The position numbers and the translations under genes were made by a program. Of a stretch of DNA of 64,000 nucleotides, positions 51,632 through 60,442 are shown one piece after another. The stretch is from Tissierellia bacterium. Lineage in GTDB: Bacteria; Bacillota; Clostridia; Tissierellales; Peptoniphilaceae. The stretch lies in the NCBI GenBank assembly GCA_030532305.1, contig JAUNLJ010000008.1, positions 1-64,000 on the forward strand, in the 5' to 3' direction. Each line of letters starts with the position of its first letter. Position 1 is the stretch's first letter. The notes beneath the pieces were generated by a model. It did no database searches, was not told the origin of the DNA, and saw only the letters and a list, made by a program, of their open reading frames with translations.

Positions 51632-52048
51632 ATGGACCAATATAAAGAGAAACTAAAAGAGATCGACCTGGGGTTTTTTCATGAATTTCCCATGCACTGC
51701 ACCAAGATTGAGCCCGGCCACCAGCTGGAAGGCTATATGGACATAGATGGGCGGAGCCTCAATGTCTATGGGGTGGCCCACGGCGGGGTGGGCTTTACTT
51801 TTGGAGACAACCTGTCCGGCAGCCTAGCCTACCTAGACCGGCCCGGGGTCACCGTCAATGCCCAGGTGGACTACCTCTATGGGATCCTGCCCGGCCGAAT
51901 CTACGGCAAGGCCAGCTACTTAAAAAAGGGCAAGACCCTCTCCACCATTGCCGTCCATGTAAGCCAGAATGGCCAGCTCTGCCTCCATGGCACCTATACC
52001 ATCAAGCACCTAGAGAGGCCCGTCATAAAAGAGGAAGAGGGCCAATAA
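51632..52048 (+). CDS. PaaI family hotdog thioesterase
   Basis: 138 residues of the hotdog fold. VYGVAHGGVGFTFGDNLSGSLAY contains the HGG and Asp of PaaI-type thioesterases; VTVNAQVDYLYG is the following strand. It hydrolyses some acyl-CoA, substrate unknown. It starts 20 bases after dinB and probably shares its transcript. Unlike the copy at 33.7 kb it keeps the conserved histidine. Confidence 0.87.
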   Translation: MDQYKEKLKEIDLGFFHEFPMHCTKIEPGHQLEGYMDIDGRSLNVYGVAHGGVGFTFGDNLSGSLAYLDRPGVTVNAQVDYLYGILPGRIYGKASYLKKGKTLSTIAVHVSQNGQLCLHGTYTIKHLERPVIKEEEGQ

Positions 52049-52089
52049 AAGACAAATTATAGCTATAAAAACTATTTAGGGGGGAATCT

Positions 52090-52992
52090 ATGTCAGAAAA
52101 AATGAAGGGAAACCTACTACTATTACTTACAGCCATGATCTGGGGGGCCTCCTTTGTGGCCCAGGTTTCAGGAATGGACCATGTGGGCCCCTTTGCCTTT
52201 AACTTTGCAAGAAATGTTGTGGCCACACTCTTTTTATATGTGGTCCTAAAACTTTGGCCCCTGATAACAGGCAAGGAAATGGAAGAAGAAACCCCAGAAA
52301 TGAAAAGACCCACCCTGATTGGGGGGATCCTGGTGGGGATCGTCCTGGGGATTGCCATGACCTTCCAACAAATTGGGGTCATCTACACCACCGCAGGCAA
52401 GGCCGGCTTTATTACCGCCCTTTACATTATCCTGGTCCCCCTCTTTGGCATCTTTATTGGCCAAAAGATCAAGGGACGGGTTTGGATCGCCGTTTTACTC
52501 GCCGTGGCCGGCCTCTACCTCCTCTCTGTGACAGAAGGCTTTGTCATTGGCCGGGGAGATAGTTTTGTTATCCTCTGCGCCTTTGCCTACACCTTCCATA
52601 TCCTAGTGGTGGACCACTTTAGCCCCAAGGCCCACGGGGTCAAGCTGTCCATGATCCAATTTGCCGTGGCCGGGCTCGTCTCCCTGATCCTCATGGTGGC
52701 CTTTAGGGAAAACTTCTCCATGGAAGCCCTTATAAACGCCGCTCCCCCCATCCTCTATGCCGGGGTCCTTTCTTCTGGGGTGGGCTTTACCCTACAGATC
52801 ATAGCCCAAAAGAAGACCGACCCCACCATGGCCTCTATGATCATGAGCCTAGAGTCCGTCTTTGCCGTCATTGCCGGGGCCATCCTCCTAGGCGAGGTCC
52901 TAAGCCCCCGGGAAGTGATGGGCTGTATCCTCATGTTTGTGGCCATTATCCTGGCCCAGCTCCCCGACAAGAGGGAAAGGTCCCTAGAATAA
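52090..52992 (+). CDS. EamA family transporter
   Basis: 300 residues, ten predicted membrane helices, two EamA repeats. The first begins LLLLTAMIWGASFVAQ, the second contains ILCAFAYTFHILVVDHFSP; the typical MASMIMSLESVFAVIAGAILLGE helix near the end is also present. An inward or outward metabolite carrier whose substrate cannot be told from sequence. ATG 52090 after TAGGGGGG. Terminator after the stop. Confidence 0.92.
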   Translation: MSEKMKGNLLLLLTAMIWGASFVAQVSGMDHVGPFAFNFARNVVATLFLYVVLKLWPLITGKEMEEETPEMKRPTLIGGILVGIVLGIAMTFQQIGVIYTTAGKAGFITALYIILVPLFGIFIGQKIKGRVWIAVLLAVAGLYLLSVTEGFVIGRGDSFVILCAFAYTFHILVVDHFSPKAHGVKLSMIQFAVAGLVSLILMVAFRENFSMEALINAAPPILYAGVLSSGVGFTLQIIAQKKTDPTMASMIMSLESVFAVIAGAILLGEVLSPREVMGCILMFVAIILAQLPDKRERSLE

Positions 52993-53000
52993 GGGGAAAG

Positions 53001-53026
53001 TCTCCGGCAAGTCCGGAGATTTTTTT
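53001..53026 (+). terminator. Rho-independent terminator
   Basis: TCTCCGG pairs with CCGGAGA around CAAGT, followed by seven T residues. Confidence 0.88.
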
Positions 53027-53168
53027 ATGGAGACAGGGGGCAGAAAAGCCCCCTAATTTTATACGTTTTTTTGCGTTTTTTTGACATTTTTTTCTATTTA
53101 TTGGTATTTTTTGGTATAATAGAAAAAAAGAAAGATAAATAAATAGGAGACCAATTAGGAGGAAAACC

Positions 53169-54542
53169 ATGACCTACAAACTGATAAATGGCCAGATTTT
53201 TGATCCAAAAACCAAGTCCTTTAAAGAAGAGGACCTCTTGATAGAAGATGGAAAGGTCCTAGCCCGAGGCAAGAACCTGCCCCCAGCTGACCAAGAGATA
53301 GATGTGGCAGGCAAAATCATCAGCCCCGGCTTTATTGACATCCACATGCACGAGGAGGAAAGAGCCCTCCTAAAAGAGGAGGACTATGATATTGCCATAA
53401 GTATGGTCCAAATGGGGGTTACCACCGCCATGGGAGGCAACTGTGGCAGCGCCAAAACCCCTGCAAAAGACTTTATAGACCACCTGGACCGGCAGGGCGC
53501 CCCCATCAACTACCTCTTGAGTGTGGGCTACAACGACCTGCGCTCAGCCATCCTTCCCCAGGACCAGGCCAGTCCCCAGGAGGCAGACTATGCCCAATTA
53601 AAGGAGGCCATAGCCAGGGATATAGACCTGGGGGCCGTGGGGATCTCCTTTGGCATTGAATACACCCCCTCCATTAGCCAGGAAGAAATCCTAAGGGTCC
53701 TAGAAGACTATAGGGGGAGGGAAGACCTCTTGGTGTCTGCCCACTACCGGGCTGACGGCCCCCGGGCCCTAGAGGCCGTAGAAGAAATGTGCCAGATAGG
53801 TCAGAAGAGCCAGATCCCCTTCCAAATCTCCCACCTGTCCTCCTGCTCCGCCTTTGGCAACATGGCGGAGGTCCTAGACCGGATCAGCCACTATAGGGAC
53901 CAGGGGGTCAATGTGGAAGTGGACGCCTACCCCTATGACGGTTTTTCCACCTCTGTAGGCAGCGAGGTCTTTGCCGGAGACTTTGAGAAGACCCTGGCCG
54001 ACTGGCAAGCCCACTGGGAAGACATCACCCTAAAGGGCGCCCCCTACTACAACCAGACCCTGACACCCCAGCTCCTAGAAGAGGTAAGGGACCACCACCC
54101 CCATATGTTGGCTGTGGCCCGGGTCATGAACGAAGAGGAAGTCAAACTCGCCCTAAGGGCCCCCTTTGTCTTTGTGGCCTCAGACGGCCTCTATAGGCAC
54201 CACAAGGGCCACCCCCGGGGCGCCGGAACCTTCCCCCGGGTCCTAGGGGCCTATGTGAGAGAAGATGGGGTCCTCTCCTTAGAAGAGGCCCTCTACAAGA
54301 TGACCTACCAGCCCGCCAAAAGACTGGGCCTAGAAAAAAGAAAAGGCGCCCTAGACCCGGGCTACGATGCCGACCTTGTGGTCTTTGACCCCGACCAGGT
54401 CCTAGACCAGGCCGACTATGAAGACGGCAAAAAGCCCCCCCTCGGCATAGACTATGTCTTTGTGGATGGGGTCCTTACGGTAAAAGATGGCCACCACCTG
54501 GGCCCCTGCCCCGGCCGCTTTATTCGGCGGGAAGAAAGATAA
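53169..54542 (+). CDS. N-acyl-D-amino-acid deacylase family amidohydrolase
   Basis: 457 residues of the amidohydrolase superfamily. Metal-binding HMH in GFIDIHMHEE (about 55-64), later His residues in VSAHYRADG and QISHLSSC, and the catalytic Asp in VASDGLYRHHKGHPRGAGTFPRVLG, a block typical of D-aminoacylases. C-terminal KGALDPGYDADLVVFDP returns to the small beta-domain. It likely removes an N-acyl group from a D-amino acid, in keeping with the M55 D-aminopeptidase at 4 kb; substrate not proven. TATAAT at 53115-53120; ATG 53169 follows TTAGGAGGA. Confidence 0.88.
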   Translation: MTYKLINGQIFDPKTKSFKEEDLLIEDGKVLARGKNLPPADQEIDVAGKIISPGFIDIHMHEEERALLKEEDYDIAISMVQMGVTTAMGGNCGSAKTPAKDFIDHLDRQGAPINYLLSVGYNDLRSAILPQDQASPQEADYAQLKEAIARDIDLGAVGISFGIEYTPSISQEEILRVLEDYRGREDLLVSAHYRADGPRALEAVEEMCQIGQKSQIPFQISHLSSCSAFGNMAEVLDRISHYRDQGVNVEVDAYPYDGFSTSVGSEVFAGDFEKTLADWQAHWEDITLKGAPYYNQTLTPQLLEEVRDHHPHMLAVARVMNEEEVKLALRAPFVFVASDGLYRHHKGHPRGAGTFPRVLGAYVREDGVLSLEEALYKMTYQPAKRLGLEKRKGALDPGYDADLVVFDPDQVLDQADYEDGKKPPLGIDYVFVDGVLTVKDGHHLGPCPGRFIRREER

Positions 54543-54576
54543 GTAGGCGGCCAAAAAAAGTCCCTAAAAGGTTTTT

Positions 54577-54610
54577 GCCAGCTAACCCCTAGGGGCTAGC
54601 TGGCTTTTTT
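54577..54610 (+). terminator. Rho-independent terminator
   Basis: GCCAGCTAACCCC pairs with GGGGCTAGCTGGC (one mismatch) around TA, followed by six T residues. Confidence 0.88.
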
Positions 54611-54648
54611 GGCCCCAGCCCTTAAGTCCAGGGTCATAAAAAAGACAT

Positions 54649-54688
54649 TTGACGGGGACTTTTTTTATTTGTATAATACTTGTATAAT
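54649..54688 (+). promoter_or_regulatory. Strong promoter of the 1795-residue protein, with duplicated -10
   Basis: TTGACG at 54649-54654 and TATAAT at 54672-54677 are 17 bases apart, the best consensus match in the window. TTGTATAATA is repeated, giving a second TATAAT at 54683-54688. Confidence 0.7.
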
Positions 54689-54812
54689 AAGGTCGCATAA
54701 GGTTTTTGATTGGGTCTAGGCTGGCTCCAGGTCTTCTTTTAAATCTAGGAGGGCTTGGCCCTGGCACCCAAGCCTTAAAAACAAATAAGAGAGCAAGTTT
54801 GAAAGCAAAGTG

Positions 54813-54860
54813 ACCCTAGGTCCCTTAAAGGGGTAGCCCATCTTTAGGACCTGCTAGGGT
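54813..54860 (+). other. Hairpin in the 5' leader of the large surface protein
   Basis: ACCCTAGGTCC (54813-54823) pairs with GGACC, a three-base bulge and TAGGGT (54847-54860). Inside, TAAAG pairs with CTTTA. It ends about 15 bases before the GGAG ribosome-binding site. It matches no riboswitch I know. Confidence 0.5.
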
Positions 54861-54885
54861 ACAAGGGACAAAAAAGGAGAAAAAA

Positions 54886-57800
54886 ATGCGATTTAAAATA
54901 AGAAGAATCTGCACGTTTTTACTAGCCTTGGTCCTGTTCTTGGGTATGGTGCCCCTATCTGGATTTGCAGCAGGGGACCTACCGGAGGGGGGCCGGGAAG
55001 AGAATGCCAATAGGGACGTACTATGGAAACTTCCCGAGGGGACCATATTTCATGCCCAGGGAGTGGGCAAGAAGGCCCACATCGCAAACTTTGGCGTGAG
55101 CTTTGTGGGTAGTTTTATTGATAAAGAGGGAAGGACGGTCTTAAAGGTTCAGACCAGCCAGCAAAATGGTACCAACAAGAATAGGCCCCTTTTGAATCCC
55201 AAAAATCCCGGGTTGAAACATATCGTCTTTAAGTTCGACCAAGCGCTTTTTGACATGATTGACTTTGATAAGTCCTACGCCTTTTCCGACAATGAGGCGG
55301 CATATGACCCTGAATATAATGGCGAGGTGAAGAGGGACATCAATAGGTTTACAAAGCCTACCTTTGCCACCACAGGCACGGAGATGATGATCGACTATGT
55401 GGGTCCTAAATTTGAGAGCTTTAGGCGGGATGTCTACCTTACTTTAAAGGAAGGCGTGACCTGGGAGAATGTGAAAGCCGAGGGCCCCCACCGGGTGGAA
55501 ACCCGAATTTTCAATGGGACGGGCACGGAAGTCTGGTCCATGCACAACAATACTAAAATCAATCCTGAGCACCATCGAAGCTACCCCACCTACACCTTTT
55601 CTTTTGTGGTCACCGACCTGGATGACCCCTTGGCTTCCTACTACACCAGTGGTCGTTTACGACGTGGCGGAAGAGAGCATCTGTTCACCAAGAATGCAAG
55701 GAGTTTTTTTCAGCCTGAAAAGGGTATTTTGAAGGTCTTGTATTTTCATACTCAAAACCACCTTGCCAGCGATGATAATACATTGAAAAAGGCTTTTCGC
55801 CAGGACTTTTCTGAAGACCTACTTCCCTATTTGAAATTCGATGATGATGGCAACTTTGGGAGGGTTTATAAGGCTGATCAATTTGGTTATTCAACATACA
55901 ACAAGACCATAGACGAGATCAAGGCTGTACCCATAAATAAGAAAAACTTGGTCCGCCAAGGGGGGATGTACAGCTTTATTGCCGCAACCCAAGAATTTAC
56001 AGAGCTCCACGACGAGAAGCTAAATTATGGGGAGCCTTTAGTGACTGACGACTCAGGTGGGCGTTTTGCCATCCTTCCCCAAGGACCCGACGGAGACCCG
56101 CAGGACTTTTTCTTCGACCTTGTCACTGGCCAATCGTATCTTCCCGATGCCACGGTGGTGGAATACAATGTGGATGTGGACAAGATGGAGCAGGAACTTT
56201 TCAATAATAAAGACCTGGCCCATACCTTTAATTTTACGTCCATGCTTTTAAACTCCGGTGAGGCAGCCCGCTATTTTGAATACATTACCGATAAGGACAT
56301 CCTCGTCCCCGAGGGTGCCACAGTGGATGTCAATTATGGAGAAGAAATTGACGATATCGAAGAATCTACTGACCCCTCCACGTGGGCATCCAATGTTTAC
56401 TTTGGCAATCAAAAGGCCTTGGACCTCCTCTGGGGCATCAGCAGAGGGGAATACTATACGGACGAAGAAACTGGTCACCGGGGAACTCGCTATGAGAACC
56501 TCGTAGGTTTTACAATTCCCGCAGGGACGCCCATTCGAATTTTGAACTTGGACGACAAGCTTTCACGGCCTGAATCCGAGGTGGATCGAGTGACCTTTTC
56601 CATCACCGGGCACGATGGTGAGGTGATTTTACAGAAGACCCTCGATAAAAAGGAACCGGTGGGGCGCAAAGCGGAAATTATCGGGGTCTCTCTGGACACC
56701 TCCAGCGGTTATGTCCAAAAGTCCCCCAGTCCCCTGATCCATGAAATCTTCACCAATAGCAGCAAGATTCGGGGCCTTATCGAGACGCCCAATTCTTGGG
56801 TCCTGGCGGATTATCCCTTACTGGATCCACCGGGCGCTACAGATGAGGCAAAGGACGATCCAAGGCTCATTGAGAAGTACGATCAAAGGGTCTATGTCTA
56901 TGAAAGTTCCTATTCGTACAACACGATAACATCATATGCAGACGACTTATGGCGTCCTGCGAATGAAAGATACAAAATGCCCACGAAAAAGGTCTATACT
57001 GAGAATGTGGGCATTGCCGAGACCAGATATGAATCCGGCAAAGCCTTCGAGGGCTATCCCATGGAATTTCCCGAGATCCGAGAAGAGAATTTGACCAAGG
57101 ACATGCCCATTAGCTTCAAGTTCCGGGGCGTGGATAAGATGTCCTCCGATCCCGTCATCGAGCAGGTTCAGGCCAAGGTGACCTTTGACCTGGCAGGTCA
57201 GTTTTCTAAAATCGACGGAAGCCGCTTCATCGAAAAAATTGCCCCCTTGAACCAGGAATATGCCTACACCGTCAGCGAAAATAAAACTTTCACGAAAGAG
57301 AAAAATCAAAGCTATACGCCCTCCGGCTTCGCCACCTTCGATGGAAAGGAAATAGTGGGCGGAGACAACCTAAAAATTGATATGACAAGGCCCACCCTTT
57401 CCGTGAAGCAAGTATTAAAAGGGCAAGATGGGAGTGTAACCACCATCGACCGCGAAGTCATCAACTTCACCGACCACAATGGCAATCCCTATGCCATAAA
57501 TTCAGACAATGGGACTGTAAAGGCCGACCAAATAGCCCAGCTCCTCAAGCGACAATTCCCCGTGGATGAAGAAGTCAACCTGCCCAATGCCAAGCGGCTG
57601 GTGGGCTGGACCACCCAAAAGCTGGTAGATATCGAGGGAGGCAAGACCGCCGAAGAACAATACTATGAGCTCTTAGAAAAGAAAGATGCAGAGGGCCAGG
57701 AAACCAATGTCATAAGAAACATCGAGGACTGGGAAAAAGTCGATGGACAAAATCCTGAAAACTTTGTCTTTGACGCCGCCTCTCCCATTGACAAGCATCG

Positions 57801-60273
57801 GACTGTCTATGCCGTCTATGGTGGGCCCACCATCGTCCTCCACTCCGGAGTGACAGATGCCCATGGCAATGAAATCATCAGGCGCCTTCCAATCACTCAG
57901 GCAGACATTGATGGGATCGATGAGCATATAACCAACCTGGATGCCAATTCTCAGGCCTCAGTTAAAAGCCACACCATCATTAAAGAGCTTCCCCAAGCCC
58001 CTTACACCAGTCGGGCAGAAGATATAGCCAAGGCCGATTCCGTCTTGGAAGACTTCAAGAAGGAGGGCCACTCCTTTATTGGCTGGCGGGCCTATCCAGA
58101 GGAGACCGGCTTTGAGGCAGGGGGCAATAATAAACGGATTGGGGCCTTGCAAAATGGCGTCCTCCATGATGCCAATGACAAGGAGATCCCGGTTCCCAAG
58201 TCCACAGAATCCTATGACCACCTCTTAAAGGAAAAGACCAAAGCCACCTTGCCCAACGGATTTAATTTTTCCATCAAGGCGGAAGACTTTAGCTATACAG
58301 ACCAAGGGGGATACATCATTCCCTATCAAACCGTGGAAGACATTATAAAAAATGTCAAAGAAATTCACCTTTATGCCGTCTACCGTCCCTTCTATGAGGT
58401 GACCGTTCGTCCCCAATACCAAGTGGTGGATAAGACCGTCCCCAATAAGCCCATATATGCGGATGGGGTAGGGACTGACAAGCAAAAACCCCTTCAAGTG
58501 GGCCTCCTTTACCGGACCGCCGTCACCGGCTACAACGTCCCCACCGTTGACGCCGCCGCCAACTACAATCCCATCGGCGATGGGACCGTGCTAAAGACCT
58601 GGACGCCGGGAGATGAGGCAAACCCGACCTGGACCCTCCCCGGATTTGACATCTTGGGACAAAGACGGTCCTATGTATCCGTAGTGGTTCCCAGTGGGAA
58701 AGAATTGGCCTATACCAAATTCGCGAGTCCCTTTGGCGAGACCAGTTGGTCCAGCCTGGGCATCTCCACCTATGTAAAATCCGCGGGGAATTCACTGGAT
58801 CCCAATGCGCCCAAAAACCTCTATAAAGATCCAGATCCCAATTCCAATCGAGACCCCTATGGGGTAGAGCTGGCTAAAACCCAAGCTTTTGAAGTGGCAA
58901 ATGACACCACCATCGATGCCTACACCTCAGCTACAGCCAGAAAAGCCCTCTTAAATGAGGCTGGAGAGGTTACAGGCTACGACATCGTCTTGACTGCCAG
59001 CCCGGAAACCCTGCCCACCCCCGAATTTGCAAGAGTGAAAGACACTGACACTGAAATCAAGCTAAAGTGGCCGGGAGGCACAAACTACGAAGCCATCGAC
59101 AAAGTCCAGCTTATCCTGGACGGAACCACCTATAGCCTAGAAAAACAAGCAGATGGGGCCTTTGCAGGTGAAAATGGCCTTAGCGCCAGTATCGCCGAAA
59201 ATCAGCTCGTGGTAACAGGCATCAATCTCGAAGGCAAGGGGGGGAAAGACCTTACGGGTCAATACCTTAAGACCACAGCTAGTGGTGACCTAAAAAGTGC
59301 CCTGGGGAATATGAGAATCCTCTCCGACAAGACCTCGGCCCCTGTAGAAGTCTTCAAGCAAGAAGAAAAGCAGGGGGATAATCCCGTAGTTAACTTCACC
59401 GTCCCCGACAAGGTCCTGGACCAAGTGGGCACCGGGTCCAAGTACACGGTGGAAAAATACGACCCTGAAAACGACACATGGATTCCCGTGGCTCAAAAAA
59501 TCATGGAAGAAGGGGATAAAAAGGGAGATAAATACGGAGGCAACGCCTATCCCATCTTTCTCGATCCTGATACAGTCGCCCACGGCGACCGGCTCCGGGT
59601 TGTGGCAGAGGAAGTTAATCCCAATGCCGACGGTGGCTATTCCCATCCTGCCACCAGTACCGTAGAAGTCATCCTGGACCTGGAAGCACCCACAGGAAAC
59701 ATTACCGGGACAGATGAAACCTTCAGGCGTTTTGTCAACTTAGAGGGACTCTTGGGTGAGGTTCTCGATGGGCAAACACTGATCTTGGAACTAAATACGT
59801 CCGGTGAGGGTCAAGGAGCCGAAGGCAACGAGACTTATGAATTTGAAAGTAAAAAGGCTGTTATCAGCCACCTCTATACCCTGGTCTGGCAAGAAGACAT
59901 GCCCGACATGTGGGTTCTCGCCCAGGACGCCTTTGGCAACCAAGGCGCCATCAAGGTCAACTACACCCATACCCTCCAACTGGGCACCTCCATGCTAGAC
60001 GCCAAGGCCCGGAAGAAGTATGTCAATGTGACCTCCGATAGGGCCGGGGCTGTGGTAACCATCACCGTTTACCAAGATGGCAATATCCCCGTTGCTAAAG
60101 GGGAAGCCTTTGTTGAGACAGCCGGCGACTACGTCAAACTCAATTTCTTTGCCAATGACGATGGCGTGACAGCCTACCGGCTAAAGAAGGGCGACCGCCT
60201 CCACATGACAGGAAAGTGCGAAGAGGGAGACACTATCTACACGGCCAACCCTGTAGATAAGTTCATTAAGTAA
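54886..60273 (+). CDS. Large secreted surface protein (1795 residues) without visible wall anchor
   Basis: Signal peptide RRICTFLLALVLFLGMVPLSGFA then AAGD. The N-terminal 700 residues match no domain I recognise. From about 790 the protein contains Flg_new/InlB-like units: LVGWTTQKL...TVYAVYGG and FIGWRAYPEE...IHLYAVYRPF. Ig-like modules follow toward the C-terminus. It ends TIYTANPVDKFIK: no LPXTG, SLH or membrane segment, so it is either released, held by another protein, or has lost its anchor. Codon choice differs from the rest of the window (fewer CTA and GGG, more CGA, CTC and GAG), suggesting transfer. Related giant adhesin-like proteins occur in anaerobic cocci; an adhesion role is inference. 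Confidence 0.82.
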   Translation: MRFKIRRICTFLLALVLFLGMVPLSGFAAGDLPEGGREENANRDVLWKLPEGTIFHAQGVGKKAHIANFGVSFVGSFIDKEGRTVLKVQTSQQNGTNKNRPLLNPKNPGLKHIVFKFDQALFDMIDFDKSYAFSDNEAAYDPEYNGEVKRDINRFTKPTFATTGTEMMIDYVGPKFESFRRDVYLTLKEGVTWENVKAEGPHRVETRIFNGTGTEVWSMHNNTKINPEHHRSYPTYTFSFVVTDLDDPLASYYTSGRLRRGGREHLFTKNARSFFQPEKGILKVLYFHTQNHLASDDNTLKKAFRQDFSEDLLPYLKFDDDGNFGRVYKADQFGYSTYNKTIDEIKAVPINKKNLVRQGGMYSFIAATQEFTELHDEKLNYGEPLVTDDSGGRFAILPQGPDGDPQDFFFDLVTGQSYLPDATVVEYNVDVDKMEQELFNNKDLAHTFNFTSMLLNSGEAARYFEYITDKDILVPEGATVDVNYGEEIDDIEESTDPSTWASNVYFGNQKALDLLWGISRGEYYTDEETGHRGTRYENLVGFTIPAGTPIRILNLDDKLSRPESEVDRVTFSITGHDGEVILQKTLDKKEPVGRKAEIIGVSLDTSSGYVQKSPSPLIHEIFTNSSKIRGLIETPNSWVLADYPLLDPPGATDEAKDDPRLIEKYDQRVYVYESSYSYNTITSYADDLWRPANERYKMPTKKVYTENVGIAETRYESGKAFEGYPMEFPEIREENLTKDMPISFKFRGVDKMSSDPVIEQVQAKVTFDLAGQFSKIDGSRFIEKIAPLNQEYAYTVSENKTFTKEKNQSYTPSGFATFDGKEIVGGDNLKIDMTRPTLSVKQVLKGQDGSVTTIDREVINFTDHNGNPYAINSDNGTVKADQIAQLLKRQFPVDEEVNLPNAKRLVGWTTQKLVDIEGGKTAEEQYYELLEKKDAEGQETNVIRNIEDWEKVDGQNPENFVFDAASPIDKHRTVYAVYGGPTIVLHSGVTDAHGNEIIRRLPITQADIDGIDEHITNLDANSQASVKSHTIIKELPQAPYTSRAEDIAKADSVLEDFKKEGHSFIGWRAYPEETGFEAGGNNKRIGALQNGVLHDANDKEIPVPKSTESYDHLLKEKTKATLPNGFNFSIKAEDFSYTDQGGYIIPYQTVEDIIKNVKEIHLYAVYRPFYEVTVRPQYQVVDKTVPNKPIYADGVGTDKQKPLQVGLLYRTAVTGYNVPTVDAAANYNPIGDGTVLKTWTPGDEANPTWTLPGFDILGQRRSYVSVVVPSGKELAYTKFASPFGETSWSSLGISTYVKSAGNSLDPNAPKNLYKDPDPNSNRDPYGVELAKTQAFEVANDTTIDAYTSATARKALLNEAGEVTGYDIVLTASPETLPTPEFARVKDTDTEIKLKWPGGTNYEAIDKVQLILDGTTYSLEKQADGAFAGENGLSASIAENQLVVTGINLEGKGGKDLTGQYLKTTASGDLKSALGNMRILSDKTSAPVEVFKQEEKQGDNPVVNFTVPDKVLDQVGTGSKYTVEKYDPENDTWIPVAQKIMEEGDKKGDKYGGNAYPIFLDPDTVAHGDRLRVVAEEVNPNADGGYSHPATSTVEVILDLEAPTGNITGTDETFRRFVNLEGLLGEVLDGQTLILELNTSGEGQGAEGNETYEFESKKAVISHLYTLVWQEDMPDMWVLAQDAFGNQGAIKVNYTHTLQLGTSMLDAKARKKYVNVTSDRAGAVVTITVYQDGNIPVAKGEAFVETAGDYVKLNFFANDDGVTAYRLKKGDRLHMTGKCEEGDTIYTANPVDKFIK

Positions 60274-60377
60274 AAAGACCTTCCTAAAAGGCACTGGGTC
60301 AGCCTCCCTCTAGGGAGAGCCAGGGCCCAGGCCAAAAAAACCAGGTCCATGGCTTTCATGGACCCCCATAGACAAAG

Positions 60378-60406
60378 AAAAGGAGCCCCCAAGGGCTCCT
60401 TTTTTA
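60378..60406 (+). terminator. Rho-independent terminator
   Basis: AAAAGGAGCCC pairs with GGGCTCCTTTT around CCAA with extra T residues; the left A-run lets it act on the minus strand also. Confidence 0.85.
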
Positions 60407-60442
60407 TGAGGATTAAATTGTTAGGAATTTACTGAGAGAATC

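Larger units (their letters stand above)
54543..54885. other. Intergenic region with terminator, tandem promoter and structured leader
   Basis: 343 bases without a gene. It holds the amidohydrolase terminator (54577-54610), a promoter with two -10 boxes (54649-54688), and a leader of about 195 bases for the large surface protein. The leader includes a long imperfect hairpin just before the ribosome-binding site (54813-54860). The frame open on the minus strand here is not coding. Confidence 0.7.

Noticed and set aside
53081-53120. TTGACA and TATAAT pair before the amidohydrolase gene
   Set aside because: The spacer is 28 bases, too long for a sigma-A promoter. Only the TATAAT is likely used, with a weak -35 at about 53091-53097.
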